Shown here in pieces: positions 10,813 through 20,900 of a stretch of DNA of 64,000 nucleotides. A program made the translations under genes and the position numbers. Under the pieces are notes generated by a model that was not told the origin of the DNA, searched no databases, and worked only from the letters and a program-made list of their open reading frames with translations. This DNA is from CAVVAL01 sp963742725 (GTDB taxonomy: Bacteria > Actinomycetota > Actinomycetes > Mycobacteriales > Cryptosporangiaceae): the NCBI GenBank assembly GCA_963742725.1, contig CAVUMX010000004.1, positions 186,001-250,000 of the forward strand, read 5' to 3'. Numbering within the stretch: position 1 is the stretch's first letter; every line of letters starts with the position of its first letter.

Positions 10813-12216
10813 GTGATCTCCGACCGGCTGAGCCCGTTGGACGTCTCCTTCCTCTACATCGAGGAGACGACGACTCCGATGCACGTCGGCGGGGTGGCCG
10901 TGTTCCAGCCGCCGCCGATGGGCTTCGACTACGACCGTCTGGTGAACCTCGTCCGGCAACGGATTGTGTTGGTGCCCCGGTACCGACAGAAGATCCGCCG
11001 CGTCCCAGCCGGGTTGGCGAAACCGGTATGGGTGGATGACTCCGGGTTCGACCTCAGTTATCACGTGCGCCGCTCGGCGCTGCCGCGTCCGGGCTCCGAC
11101 GAGCAGCTCGGCGAGCTGGTGGGCCGGCTGATGTCCCGCCGCCTCGACCAGAGCCGTCCGCTGTGGGAGATCTACCTGGTCGAGGGCCTGTCGGGCGGGC
11201 GGTCGGCGATCGTCACGAAGACCCACCACGCGATCGTGGACGGCGCCGGCGCCGTCGACCTCATGCAGGTGATCCTCGACACGTCCCGCGATCCGCGGCC
11301 GGTGCCGGCGGACGGGTGGCGACCCAAGGCGGAACCCAACGCGATCGAGCTGGTGCTGGACGCGGTGGGTGACCTGGTGCGGCGGCCGTCCGAGCTGGCG
11401 GACACGGCGAAGGTTGCCCTGCTCGACGCGCGCGCGACGCTCGGCAAGGTCGCCGGCACCGCCGGTGGTCTGTTCGCGATCGCCCGCACGGCGGCCAGGC
11501 CCGCGCCGGACAACCCGCTGAACGCGGAGATCGGCGCGCACCGCCGGTTCGCGATGGTCGGTACGGACCTCGACGACTACAAGCGGGTCCGCAAGGCGCA
11601 CAGCGGCACGATCAACGACGTGGTGCTGACCACGATTTCGGGAGCGCTCCGGTCCTGGCTGCTGAGCAGGGGCGAACCGGTCACGGGCAAGACGGTCGTC
11701 CGGGCGATGGTGCCGGTGAGCGTGCGCGGCTCCGGCGACGAGGACGACGGCCTCGAACCGGGCAACAAGGTGTCCTCGTACCTCGTCGACCTGCCGGTGG
11801 GCGAACCGAGTCCGGTGATCCGGCTGCACCAGGTGTCGTACGCGATGCGCGCGCACAAGGAGGCCGGCCAGTCCGTCGGCGCCGACGCGCTGATCCACCT
11901 CGGCGGGTTCGCGCCGCCCACCCTGCACGCGCTCGGCGCGAAGACGGCCTCGGGGCTGTCGCGACGGTTATTCAACCTGGTCGTGACCAATGTCCCCGGA
12001 CCGCAGTCCCCGCTGTACGCGGCGGGTGCCCAGATGCTGGAGGTGTACCCCGTGGTGCCACTCGCCCGCGGCCAGGCCGTCGCGATCGGCGTGACCTCCT
12101 ACGACGGCGGCGTCTACTACGGACTCAACGCCGACCGTGACGCCATGCCCGACATCCGGGTGCTGGCGACGCTCATCGAGGAGTCGCTGGCGGAACTGAT
12201 GGAGACGATTCCGTGA
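10813..12216 (+). CDS. Wax ester synthase / diacylglycerol acyltransferase (WS/DGAT)
   Basis: A 467-residue member of the WS/DGAT family, which makes triacylglycerol or wax esters from acyl-CoA. It begins SDRLSPLDVSFLYIEETTTPMHVGG, the standard family start, and carries the catalytic HHAIVDG motif near residues 138-144. Later family blocks are NDVVLTTISGALR and LVVTNVPGPQSPLY. GTG 10813 was chosen because AGGAGG lies 9 nt upstream and the family N-terminus starts there; the frame is open much further 5'. It is coupled by a GTGA overlap to the patatin gene, suggesting neutral-lipid synthesis and turnover together. The Tgs3 gene of mycobacteria lies in the same secA neighbourhood. Confidence 0.93.
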   Translation: MISDRLSPLDVSFLYIEETTTPMHVGGVAVFQPPPMGFDYDRLVNLVRQRIVLVPRYRQKIRRVPAGLAKPVWVDDSGFDLSYHVRRSALPRPGSDEQLGELVGRLMSRRLDQSRPLWEIYLVEGLSGGRSAIVTKTHHAIVDGAGAVDLMQVILDTSRDPRPVPADGWRPKAEPNAIELVLDAVGDLVRRPSELADTAKVALLDARATLGKVAGTAGGLFAIARTAARPAPDNPLNAEIGAHRRFAMVGTDLDDYKRVRKAHSGTINDVVLTTISGALRSWLLSRGEPVTGKTVVRAMVPVSVRGSGDEDDGLEPGNKVSSYLVDLPVGEPSPVIRLHQVSYAMRAHKEAGQSVGADALIHLGGFAPPTLHALGAKTASGLSRRLFNLVVTNVPGPQSPLYAAGAQMLEVYPVVPLARGQAVAIGVTSYDGGVYYGLNADRDAMPDIRVLATLIEESLAELMETIP

Positions 12217-13208
12217 CGCCCCGCCGGGGGCTGGTTCTCGGCGCGGGTGGGGTCCTGGGTCTCGCCTGGGCGGTCGGCGCGCTGGCCGCCCTGGAGGAGC
12301 AGGAAGGCTTCGACTGCCGGGACGCCGACATGATCGTCGGCACGTCGGCCGGATCGCTGACCGCGGGGCTGCTCGGCTGCGGCGTGCCCGTCGAGGTGAT
12401 GGTGCGGCACCAGAGCGGGATGCCGGCGCCGGGAGACCCGGTGATCGACCACGCCGAGGATGTGGAACCGAGCAGTCCGCTGCCGCCGATGCCCGCGTTC
12501 GCGCTGGGGTCGCCGAGCCTGCTCGCTCATACGGCGCGACATCCGCTGACCGTGACGCCGCTCGCCGCGCTGTCGAGCGTCACACCGCGCGGGCGGGGGT
12601 CGTTGCAGCAGGTCGCGTCGATCTTCAGCCGGGTTCTCGAAGGTGCTGGCCAGCCGTCGGACGGCTGGGCGCCGCACCCGTCGACCTGGATCGTCTCCAT
12701 GGACTACGACTCCGGCAAGCGCGTGCCGTTCGGCCGTGACGGCGCCCCGCCGGCCGACCTGCCGGCGGCGGTGACGGCGTCCTGCTCGATCCCCGGCTGG
12801 TACGCCCCGATCGAGATCGGCGGCCGGCGTTACGTCGACGGCGGGGTGTGCTCGTCCACATCGCTCGATCTTCTCGCTGGTCACGGCCTGGACGAGGTGT
12901 TCGTGATCGCGCCGATGGTGTCCTTCGCGTACGACGAGCCGTCCAGCGTCGCCGCCCGCCTCGAACGCCGGGTGCGGCGGGCGATCACCCGGCGGTTGCT
13001 CCGGGAGGCCGAGAAGGTCCAGGCCGGCGGTACCCGGGTGACGATGCTCGGCCCCGGTCCGGAGGATCTGGAGGCCATCGGCGCCAACCTGATGGACGCC
13101 TCGCGCCGCGACGCGGTGCTGACCACGGCCCTGCGGACGTCCGCCGAGGCGTGGCGGCGGGGCGTCGACCCGTACGCTCTGGATGACGACTCCACTGTGG
13201 CCAGTTAG
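12213..13208 (+). CDS. Patatin-like phospholipase / lipid acyl hydrolase
   Basis: A 331-residue patatin-family serine hydrolase. The glycine-rich oxyanion loop (GAGGVLGLAW, about residues 9-18), the nucleophile elbow GTSAGS (Ser near 46) and the catalytic Asp in VDGGV (near 208) are all present, so the Ser-Asp dyad is intact. There is no signal peptide, suggesting a cytosolic lipase acting on storage lipid or membrane phospholipid. The start GTG overlaps the WS/DGAT stop. Confidence 0.9.
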   Translation: MTPRRGLVLGAGGVLGLAWAVGALAALEEQEGFDCRDADMIVGTSAGSLTAGLLGCGVPVEVMVRHQSGMPAPGDPVIDHAEDVEPSSPLPPMPAFALGSPSLLAHTARHPLTVTPLAALSSVTPRGRGSLQQVASIFSRVLEGAGQPSDGWAPHPSTWIVSMDYDSGKRVPFGRDGAPPADLPAAVTASCSIPGWYAPIEIGGRRYVDGGVCSSTSLDLLAGHGLDEVFVIAPMVSFAYDEPSSVAARLERRVRRAITRRLLREAEKVQAGGTRVTMLGPGPEDLEAIGANLMDASRRDAVLTTALRTSAEAWRRGVDPYALDDDSTVAS

Positions 13209-13216
13209 GTTCCCTC

Positions 13217-13708
13217 ATGCGCATCTACCTGCCGGCAACGCTGGTGACCCTCGGTGACCTGCACAAATCCGGTGAGCACGGCCCGGCGCCGATCACGGCG
13301 TTCGCGGTCACGCCGGCACTGCGCGAGTGGTACACGGACGAGGACGAGGAAGAACTCGAGTACGCCGCGTTCCGTGAGGCGGCCATCGCGTCGCTGCGAC
13401 TCCTCGAAGCCGACCCGACCGCGCCACGCCGCCGCGTCGTGCTGTCCGCCGACGTGCCGGACGGAGAAGTCCGGCCGCATCCGGAGCTGGACCGTGCGGT
13501 GGTCCGGGTGGCGGTGCCGATTCCGGTGGAGTGGTCCGCGGCCGTCCATGTCGACAGCCTGGACGCAGTGGAAGAGGTGACCGCAGCCGCCAGGGTGATC
13601 GGCGCCGCGGACCTCGGCGACGACGACGCGCAGTTCACGGTCGACGGCGCCGAGGGCCACGAGCTCGAGTGGTACGGAGTCCAGGAGATCCCGGAGCTGC
13701 TGGGCTAG
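13217..13708 (+). CDS. DUF6912 family protein
   Basis: A 163-residue actinobacterial protein of unknown function. It begins MRIYLPATLVTLGDLHKSGE, has the internal AFAVTPALREWYTDEDEEELEY block and ends VDGAEGHELEWYGVQEIPELLG, features I associate with DUF6912. It is highly acidic and has no membrane segment. It starts 8 nt after the patatin stop, so it is probably the last gene of that operon. Its stop shares the bases CTAG with the stop of the convergent membrane-protein gene. Confidence 0.8.
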   Translation: MRIYLPATLVTLGDLHKSGEHGPAPITAFAVTPALREWYTDEDEEELEYAAFREAAIASLRLLEADPTAPRRRVVLSADVPDGEVRPHPELDRAVVRVAVPIPVEWSAAVHVDSLDAVEEVTAAARVIGAADLGDDDAQFTVDGAEGHELEWYGVQEIPELLG

Positions 13709-14631
13709 AGCTGCGTCGCCGGCTCCGGCACGGGCCCGGCGGGTACCGAGCGGCCGAGCCTGCGGATCGCGTACATCACGATCGCGGTCACCGCGCCGAC
13801 GCCGAGAGCGACCAGGATCGACACACCCTGCTGCCAGGCGAGCGTCCGCAGCGGGTGGATACCGGCGTCGAGGTGCTGGGCCACCGGCAGCGCCGCGAGG
13901 AACGCGATCGGCGCGGACACGATCTGGAGCAGCGCGCTGAACGTGCCGACCAGCAGGTAGTACCCCACGCCGGTGTCGCGGCGGCGCCGCGCGAGCCAGC
14001 GGCAACCGACGATCGTCCCGACGAGCACGGCCACGCCACGGACGATCGAACCGTTCACCAGCAGGTCCGACAGGTAGCTGCCGAGTTCGGCGGGGTCCGG
14101 GTCGGCGTCGGCGAGCGTCCAGGACAGGACGAGCGCGCCGCCCGTGGCGATCGTGACCGTGACGAGCGACGCCACGAGCCCACCGAGGACCGCGCCGCCG
14201 CCCCGCGCTGAACCCAGCACGCCGCCGCCGACGGCCGCCGCGAACGAGGCGAGCGCGACCTTGCCGGCCACGTCCGGGTTGATCGACGCCCACGCGAGCA
14301 CGGCGATGACCGACCCGGCGATGGACGCCGCGCCGATGCCGTATCCGATGCTGCGCAGCGTCGTACCGGACGCGCTTTCCTGCCGGCGTGCCCACCACGA
14401 GCCGCCGGCCGCGACCGACGCGCCGGTGAACGCGGCCATCAGTGCCAGCCCGGGGGCTTCCAGCACGACCCAGCTGGCGGTGCCGACTTTGCCTGGGTGT
14501 TCGACGGACAGGGACCATGCCAGCTCGAAAAGCATGAGGCAGCCAGCGCCGATGATCAGTAAGTACGAGGTCAGGCGGCCGGGCTCGATCAGGGCGCCGG
14601 TAGGACGGGGGGCGGTGGCGCCGGACTCCAC
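13705..14631 (-). CDS. Multi-pass membrane protein of unknown function
   Basis: A 308-residue integral membrane protein with about eight hydrophobic helices (for example LTSYLLIIGAGCLMLFELAW and GVSILVALGVGAVTAIVMYA). I do not recognise the family and see no transporter signature. The GTG at 14631 was preferred because GGAGGAG lies 5 nt upstream; the longer open frame beyond it is Arg/Gly-rich and unlike a membrane protein. It diverges from pruA. Confidence 0.7.
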   Translation of the reverse strand: MESGATAPRPTGALIEPGRLTSYLLIIGAGCLMLFELAWSLSVEHPGKVGTASWVVLEAPGLALMAAFTGASVAAGGSWWARRQESASGTTLRSIGYGIGAASIAGSVIAVLAWASINPDVAGKVALASFAAAVGGGVLGSARGGGAVLGGLVASLVTVTIATGGALVLSWTLADADPDPAELGSYLSDLLVNGSIVRGVAVLVGTIVGCRWLARRRRDTGVGYYLLVGTFSALLQIVSAPIAFLAALPVAQHLDAGIHPLRTLAWQQGVSILVALGVGAVTAIVMYAIRRLGRSVPAGPVPEPATQL

Positions 14632-14815
14632 AGCGACTCCTCCAGGAAAGACGGGCAAAGCGGGCTGGCACCCGCCAGCGACGGGGCCGCCCCGAAGTCT
14701 GCCGGACGCGAACGGGCCGCCGCATCCGGCCCATGTCAGGATGAGGATCGCAGCCGGGCACCCCCGGTCCGCGCACCCTCGTCGACGACGCCGAGCCTTA
14801 CCAGGAGTAACAGTC

Positions 14816-16444
14816 ATGGACGCGGTCACCAAGGTCCCCGCCCCTGCCAACGAGCCGATCAACAGCTACGCGCCGGGTACCCCCGTGCGTGACGCCCTGC
14901 AGGCCCGCCTCACCGAGCTGGCCGCGGATCGCATCGAACTGACCCAGACGATCGGTGGCGAGCACCGCCTCGGCGGTGGGGCCGAGGTCGATGTGGTCCA
15001 GCCGCACCGGCACGCCCACGTGCTCGGCACGCTGCGTAATGCGACGGCGGCTGACGTCTCCGACGCCGTGCGGGCAGCGAAGGAAGCCGCCCCGGCGTGG
15101 CGCGCCCTGCCGTTCGACGAGCGCGCCGCCGTCCTGCTCCGCGCCGCCGACCTGCTCGCCGGGCCGTGGCGGGCCACGCTGAACGGCGCCACGATGCTCG
15201 GCCAGTCGAAGACGGCGTTCCAGGCCGAGATCGACTCGGCGTGCGAGCTGATCGACTTCCTCCGCTTCAACGTTCACTTCGGGCGGCAGATCCTGGACGA
15301 GCAGCCCATCTCGTCGCCGGGCGTGTGGAACCGGTTCGACCACCGTCCGCTGGAGGGCTTCGTCCTCGCGATCACGCCGTTCAACTTCACCGCGATCGCC
15401 GGCAACCTGCCGCTCGCGCCCGCGCTGATGGGCAACACCGTCGTGTGGAAGCCGTCGCCGACGCAGCAGTTCGCCGCGCACTTCACGATGCGGCTGCTCG
15501 AGGCCGCCGGCCTGCCGCCCGGAGTCGTCAATCTGGTCACCGGGGACGGTCAGGCCGTGTCCGAGGTCGCGCTCGCCGACCCGGACCTCGCGGGCATCCA
15601 CTTCACCGGCTCCACCGGCACGTTCCAGCACCTGTGGAAGACCGTCGGCCAGAACATCTCGGGGTACCGCACGTACCCGCGGCTCGTCGGCGAGACCGGC
15701 GGCAAGGACTTCGTGATCGCCCACGCCAGCACGTCGTCGGACGTGCTGCGCACAGCGCTCGTCCGTGGTGCCTACGAGTTCCAGGGGCAGAAGTGCTCGG
15801 CCGCGTCGCGGGCGTACGTGCCGCGGTCGCTGTGGGACGCCGGGCTGCGGGACGACCTCGCCGCGACGGTCGAATCCCTGACCTACGGCGACGTGACGGA
15901 CTTCCGCAACTTCGGCGGCGCCGTCATCGACCGCCGCTCGTTCGACAAGCTCAGCGCGGTGCAGGACCGGGTCAAGAACGACGAGCGGTGCACCGTGCTC
16001 GCCGGCGGGACGGCCGACGACAGCGAGGGCTTCTTCGTCCGCCCGACGCTGGTCGAGTGCAGCGACCCGGAGCACGAACTGTTCACCACCGAGTACTTCG
16101 GACCGATCCTCGGCGTGCACGTCTACGACGACGCCGACTTCGACACCGTCCTGGCCCAGGCCGCAGACGTCGCCCCGTACGCGCTGACCGGCTCGATCCT
16201 CGCCGACGACCGTGCCGTCGTGGAACGCGCCAGCCAGGCGCTGCGGTTCTCGGCCGGCAACTTCTACATCAACGACAAGCCCACGGGCGCCGTCGTCGGG
16301 CAGCAGCCGTTCGGCGGAGCGCGCGCCAGCGGCACCAACGACAAGGCCGGTTCTGTCCTGAACCTCCTGCGGTGGGTGTCGCCGCGGACGATCAAGGAAA
16401 CCTTCGTCCCGCCGACCGACCACACCTACCCGCACATGAGCTGA
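14816..16444 (+). CDS. pruA: L-glutamate gamma-semialdehyde dehydrogenase (1-pyrroline-5-carboxylate dehydrogenase)
   Basis: A 542-residue NAD-dependent aldehyde dehydrogenase of the PruA class, oxidising P5C/glutamate semialdehyde to glutamate in proline breakdown. Typical blocks are the EFVLAITPFNFTAIAGNLP-type cofactor region, LVGETGGKDF with the general-base Glu near 292, the catalytic Cys in FQGQKCSAASR near 327 and the long C-terminal QQPFGGARASGTNDKAGS signature. The N-terminal VPAPANEPINSYAPG is the standard start of monofunctional actinobacterial PruA. AGGAG lies 8 nt before ATG. No proline dehydrogenase gene lies beside it. Confidence 0.95.
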   Translation: MDAVTKVPAPANEPINSYAPGTPVRDALQARLTELAADRIELTQTIGGEHRLGGGAEVDVVQPHRHAHVLGTLRNATAADVSDAVRAAKEAAPAWRALPFDERAAVLLRAADLLAGPWRATLNGATMLGQSKTAFQAEIDSACELIDFLRFNVHFGRQILDEQPISSPGVWNRFDHRPLEGFVLAITPFNFTAIAGNLPLAPALMGNTVVWKPSPTQQFAAHFTMRLLEAAGLPPGVVNLVTGDGQAVSEVALADPDLAGIHFTGSTGTFQHLWKTVGQNISGYRTYPRLVGETGGKDFVIAHASTSSDVLRTALVRGAYEFQGQKCSAASRAYVPRSLWDAGLRDDLAATVESLTYGDVTDFRNFGGAVIDRRSFDKLSAVQDRVKNDERCTVLAGGTADDSEGFFVRPTLVECSDPEHELFTTEYFGPILGVHVYDDADFDTVLAQAADVAPYALTGSILADDRAVVERASQALRFSAGNFYINDKPTGAVVGQQPFGGARASGTNDKAGSVLNLLRWVSPRTIKETFVPPTDHTYPHMS

Positions 16445-16598
16445 CCCGCGCGGCAGTCGCCGGCCGGCACACGTCGGTCGGCGACTGGCCGCCGTGGCCG
16501 TCCACCGGCGCAGTCGTCGTTGGCGGGTGTCCGCCGCAGGCCGGTAGTTGTGCAGTTGCCGGCCCACCGACGCCGGCTGTGCCGCTGGCCCCACCGCC

Positions 16599-16649
16599 CC
16601 GGACGGTCCGGACTCGCGCTGTGCAGCCGGGCGCCAGGCACCGACAGTT
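16599..16649 (+). repeat. Dispersed intergenic repeat, copy 1 (internally shortened)
   Basis: A 51-nt stretch matching the 62-bp element found at 25667-25728 and, inverted, at 63753-63814. Its first 20 nt match the second copy at 19 positions. The core CCGGGCGCC and the end CCGACAGTT are shared, with about 11 nt missing in between. It sits in the 210-nt gap between pruA and the end of the EccC-like gene, where I see no gene. Confidence 0.7.
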
Positions 16650-16655
16650 CGCTGA

Positions 16656-19600
16656 TCAGCCATCGGCGATCGCGACCTGGATCGGGATGGACGCGCCGCG
16701 CCGGACGAACACTCCGCGCCCCGGACGGAACTCCTGGCCGCGGCTGACCCTGACGCCGAACAGCTCGCCGTCGTGCGGACCGGACGGGCAGAGCAACACA
16801 CCGCAGCGGCTCTTGCGGACGTCCACCGTGCAGCCCCGGTACAGCGTGAGCAACGTGGCGGTCGTACCGGCGACCAGCACGGGATGCCGTCCGCTCGCGA
16901 GGATTCGGGACAGGGCCCGCTCGGCGCCGCTGTCCAGCAGGTCGTCGGCATCGTCGGCGACGACGAGTACCGGCCCCGCCGACATCGCCAGCGCGGACAG
17001 CAACCGGTCACCGTCGTCGCTGCCGAACGTGCCCAGTACTCCCGGCGCGCCGGTCAGCACGGATACGGGCGACCGTCGGCTGGCGACGACCGCGACGGTC
17101 CCGCCGTCGAGGACATGCCGGATCGCGGCCGTGTGCAGGGCCGTCGACCGGCCGCTGCCAGGCGGACCGGCGACCAGGACGCCGGGACCGTCACGTGTGA
17201 GATCCAGCGCGACCGGTTCCGCCTCGTCGCCGCCGATGCCCAGCAGCAGACTGCCAGGCGGCGACGCCAGCCCGGCCAGCGTGACCCGTGCCGGCAGCGG
17301 TCGCAGTCGAAATGGACGTTGCCCTGAGGCTCCCCCAAGGAGCGTTTTCGCCTCAACGCCGCGGGCGTTGGCCACGATCTGGTCGAGAGCCGCGATCTGT
17401 GCTGGTCCGGCGGGATCGCTGTCGAGCAGCGCGAGTTGGACTTCGGTCATCGACTCGGTGCCGGCCACCAGCGCGCGTCCGGGCGGCAGATGCGCTGGTA
17501 CTTCCCGAGGCGGGATACCCGCGATGCCGTAGCTGTCCGGATCGGGGAACCGGAGGATCAGCCGATCCGGAATGAGCGTGGCAATTCTCGCGGTGAGCAG
17601 GGCGCGGTCACCGGTGACGACAGCGGTCAGCCCTGCCGCCGGACCGTCGCGAAGCAGCCGGACCAGGTCGTCGACGGCCCGCCCGTGGTCGATGCCTTCG
17701 TGGGCGTGCACGAACCCCTCCCACGAGTCGACGACCAGTACGAGCCACGGCAGCCGTTCACCGGGCGGCACCGCGGCTCGCTGTTCCGCGATCGACCCGA
17801 ACCCGGACTGGGCAAGGACGTCCCGACGGCGCGCCAGTTCCGCGTCGAGCCGGTGCAGTAGCCGTTCGCCGCGAGCGGTGTCGTCGCGGGGCACGACCGC
17901 GCCGCAGTGGGGGAGCGCCGCGAGGCTGGCGAGGCCGCCGCCGCTGTCGAGTGCGTACAGGTGGACGTCCGGCATCACGTGCGTGCCGATGCCCGCGCCG
18001 ATGGTCCGCAGTGCGCTGGTGCGGCCCGTCCGGGCGCTACCAGCCAGCAGCAGATGCCTACCTGCGGCGAGGTCGAGCGCGTACACGTCCCGGCGCTGCT
18101 CGGCGGGAAGGTCATGCAACCCGAGCGGGATCCTGAAGCCGGCGCCCGGCGGGCCGTCCACGTCCTGCTGCCGGCTGCTGGTCGGGTCTGGCAGATCCGC
18201 GGTCGTGACCAGCCCCGGCAGTGGCGGCAGCCACGGGCTCCGCGGTGCGGACACGCCGATCAGTCCGGCGGCGTCGGTGATGGAGTCGACCAGTTCGGCC
18301 AGGTCGGTTACACCGCTGTCCGTGGCTGCCTTCGGGGCCTGCGCGCCAACATCGCGCCACGGCACAGGTGCGACGGACAAGGGCTCGTCGCGCCGCGCGG
18401 GCCCACCGACGCGGGCGGCCTGCACCGCGGTGATTCCGCCGTCCGCTAGCCGCACGTGGGCGCGTCCGGGGAGGCGCTGGCTGATCCGCGCGGCGGCCGG
18501 ACTGTCGATGACGTCGAGGCTCTCGGCCGCGTCGGCGACACGGAGGCAGATCCGCAGGGCCGTGTTGGCGCGGATCTCAGCGGATACGACGCCGGCCGGA
18601 CGCTGCGTCGCCAGCACGAGATGGATGCCGAGCGACCGGCCACGTCGCGCGACGTCGACAAGCCCTGCCACGAAGTCCGGCAGTTCGGCGACGAGAGAGG
18701 CGAACTCGTCGATGACGATGACCAGCCGTGCCAGCGCCCCACTGCCCGCAGCGCTGGCCTGGTACGCATCGATGTCCTTCGCCCCGGCGGCGGCGAGTTT
18801 GCGCTCGCGGCGGCGAAGCTCGGCGGCGAGTGAGTCGAGCGCGCGGCTGGTGAGTCGGGGGTCCAGGTCGGTGACCATGCCGACGGTGTGGGGGAGCCGG
18901 GCACAGTCCGCGAACGCGGCGCCGCCCTTGTAGTCGACAAGGACGAACGTCAGCTCGTCGGGCCGGTTCGCGAGTGCTAGTCCGGTGATGAGGGTCTGGA
19001 GCAGCTCGGACTTGCCGGACCCGGTGGTGCCGGCGACGAGGACGTGGGGGCCGTCCGCGCGGAGATCCGCCGAGACCGTGCCGTCCGCGCCGACGCCGAG
19101 GACAGCACTGGTCGATCGCGGGACGGCCCGCCAGCCACCAGCGATAGCGGCGGCAGCCGGATCGCAACACCGGCCGACCGCGGCGCCGCCCAGACCAGGA
19201 ACGAGATCGCGCAGATGAACCTGCGTGGGAAGCGAGCCGCCGGCCCGCGGCGTGATGTCCCGGATCGGGGCCAGCCCGCGCGCCAGCCGATCGATCCACG
19301 TACCCCGCACGAGGTCGGCGACGACGTTGTCCCTCGGTTCCTCGCCGCGCACGGTGACGCGCAGGTCAGCGCTGGACCGCCCGGTGAGTACCGCCGTGGC
19401 GCCGCACTCTTCCGGCAGCTGCGTGGCGCGCGTGGCGAGGCACAGCGAGTAGATCCCTGTCGCAGGCCCGTCACCGAGCAGGCGCGCGAATCCCGGCATG
19501 GCCCGGAGCCGGTCGGCACCGTCGCACACCAGCACGATGTCGGGCTCGCTGTCGGACCGTCCGTCCAGCAGCGCACTGAGTTCCCGCACCCGTGCCGCGA

Positions 19601-20900
19601 TCTGCGCCGTGCCGACAGCCACGAGCGTCCCGGTGTGCGGGAGCCAGCGGAACCAGCTCCACGCGTCGCTGTCGTCCTCGGTGAGGAGGCACAACCGCAG
19701 GTCGCGTGGTGGGTGGAGCGCGGCGAGTTGGGCGACGAGCCACCAGGTCAGCCAGCGGCGCGCATGCCCGGCGATCCCCAGCACCCCGACCTGCCGCAGC
19801 GGGACGGCGACCGGGACGGCCCGCACGGTCAAACGGATGTCCTCAGAACTCGGCGGAACGCGCACGGTGAGCCGGGCCGGCAGGTCAGCCATGCCGAGGC
19901 GAAGTACCAGCGCATCGTCGTCAGACCGCCGCCGCTCCCACAGCCGCGCGCCAGGACCGAGCACCGTGAGCAGCAGCGACGCGGGATCCGGACAGTCAGA
20001 CCGACGTTGCGCTGTCTCCTCGGCCAGGGCGACGTCGCGGTCGCGTTCGGTTCGCTCGATGGCCGCCACATGGGCGGCAGTCGCCCGCCGATGTTCGCGG
20101 CGCCCGGTGAGCCGGTCGCTGATCGCGTTGGCCCCGAACATGAGCGGCGACAGCAGCATGATCAGCAGGTAGCTCGACGTGCCGTCCGTGACGAGCCACA
20201 TCAGCCCGCCGATGAGCAGCGGCGCGAGCACCAGGATCCACGGGAAGCGAAGTCGTTGACGGTCAGGGGGAGGTTCCGGGAACACGATCTCGACCGGCGG
20301 GCGTCGCGGCCGTAGTCGAGGTGGCCGATGCAGCCCCACACCTCCCTCACCGTCCGGTCGGACCGCAGCCGGCGGATCGGTCGGCGCGGTGTGCAGGAGC
20401 AGCGACTCGCCACAGCGCAGCATCGCTCCTGGCCGCATCAGTACCGGGTCGGCGCCCACGTCCTCGCCGTCGAGCGACGTGCCGTTGGTGGAGACGGCGT
20501 CCCGCACCCACACCCCGTCCGGGCGAACGTCGATGACGGCCTGCACACGGGAGACATCCGCATCGGCCAGCGCAATCCCGCGCCGTCCTGCAGCGCCACG
20601 CCCGATGACCGTTTGACCACCGCGAAGCGTGAAGATCCCACCCGCATCCGGACCACCGACCACCCGAAGCTGCCGTGGACCGATCGGTTCGTGCGGCGGC
20701 CCAGGTCCGTCGAGCCAGACCCGTGCGCCGTCGAGCAGGGGCGCGACGCCGACGACATGGCCGGGCCCGAGCCGCACATCGCCAGCCCAGAACGTCGCAC
20801 CGCTCACGCCAGGTAGCTCGCCGAGCGTCGTCCCGGGCGGCCCGGCGACGACGACGTCCACCTCGCGGCCGTCCGTCACGAGCGTCAGCCGTACCTCCAC
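16656..20900 (-). CDS. FHA-domain FtsK/SpoIIIE ATPase, EccC-like, orphan
   Basis: A 1414-residue protein resembling EccC, the motor of type VII secretion. In order: a ubiquitin-like N-terminus, an FHA domain (about 72-165, with GRGAAGRRGIALADADVSR and STNGTSLDG), two membrane helices (about 220-260) and three FtsK/SpoIIIE ATPase modules. Module 1 is intact: Walker A GTTGSGKSE near 625, Walker B LVIVIDEF near 730. In modules 2 (GSARTGRTSA, near 953) and 3 (GPPGSGRSTA, near 1243) the P-loop Lys is Arg. No WXG100/Esx, EccB, EccD or mycosin gene lies within the window. GTG 20900 follows a GGAGG. Whether it powers secretion is inference. Confidence 0.88.
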   Translation of the reverse strand: MEVRLTLVTDGREVDVVVAGPPGTTLGELPGVSGATFWAGDVRLGPGHVVGVAPLLDGARVWLDGPGPPHEPIGPRQLRVVGGPDAGGIFTLRGGQTVIGRGAAGRRGIALADADVSRVQAVIDVRPDGVWVRDAVSTNGTSLDGEDVGADPVLMRPGAMLRCGESLLLHTAPTDPPAAVRPDGEGGVGLHRPPRLRPRRPPVEIVFPEPPPDRQRLRFPWILVLAPLLIGGLMWLVTDGTSSYLLIMLLSPLMFGANAISDRLTGRREHRRATAAHVAAIERTERDRDVALAEETAQRRSDCPDPASLLLTVLGPGARLWERRRSDDDALVLRLGMADLPARLTVRVPPSSEDIRLTVRAVPVAVPLRQVGVLGIAGHARRWLTWWLVAQLAALHPPRDLRLCLLTEDDSDAWSWFRWLPHTGTLVAVGTAQIAARVRELSALLDGRSDSEPDIVLVCDGADRLRAMPGFARLLGDGPATGIYSLCLATRATQLPEECGATAVLTGRSSADLRVTVRGEEPRDNVVADLVRGTWIDRLARGLAPIRDITPRAGGSLPTQVHLRDLVPGLGGAAVGRCCDPAAAAIAGGWRAVPRSTSAVLGVGADGTVSADLRADGPHVLVAGTTGSGKSELLQTLITGLALANRPDELTFVLVDYKGGAAFADCARLPHTVGMVTDLDPRLTSRALDSLAAELRRRERKLAAAGAKDIDAYQASAAGSGALARLVIVIDEFASLVAELPDFVAGLVDVARRGRSLGIHLVLATQRPAGVVSAEIRANTALRICLRVADAAESLDVIDSPAAARISQRLPGRAHVRLADGGITAVQAARVGGPARRDEPLSVAPVPWRDVGAQAPKAATDSGVTDLAELVDSITDAAGLIGVSAPRSPWLPPLPGLVTTADLPDPTSSRQQDVDGPPGAGFRIPLGLHDLPAEQRRDVYALDLAAGRHLLLAGSARTGRTSALRTIGAGIGTHVMPDVHLYALDSGGGLASLAALPHCGAVVPRDDTARGERLLHRLDAELARRRDVLAQSGFGSIAEQRAAVPPGERLPWLVLVVDSWEGFVHAHEGIDHGRAVDDLVRLLRDGPAAGLTAVVTGDRALLTARIATLIPDRLILRFPDPDSYGIAGIPPREVPAHLPPGRALVAGTESMTEVQLALLDSDPAGPAQIAALDQIVANARGVEAKTLLGGASGQRPFRLRPLPARVTLAGLASPPGSLLLGIGGDEAEPVALDLTRDGPGVLVAGPPGSGRSTALHTAAIRHVLDGGTVAVVASRRSPVSVLTGAPGVLGTFGSDDGDRLLSALAMSAGPVLVVADDADDLLDSGAERALSRILASGRHPVLVAGTTATLLTLYRGCTVDVRKSRCGVLLCPSGPHDGELFGVRVSRGQEFRPGRGVFVRRGASIPIQVAIADG

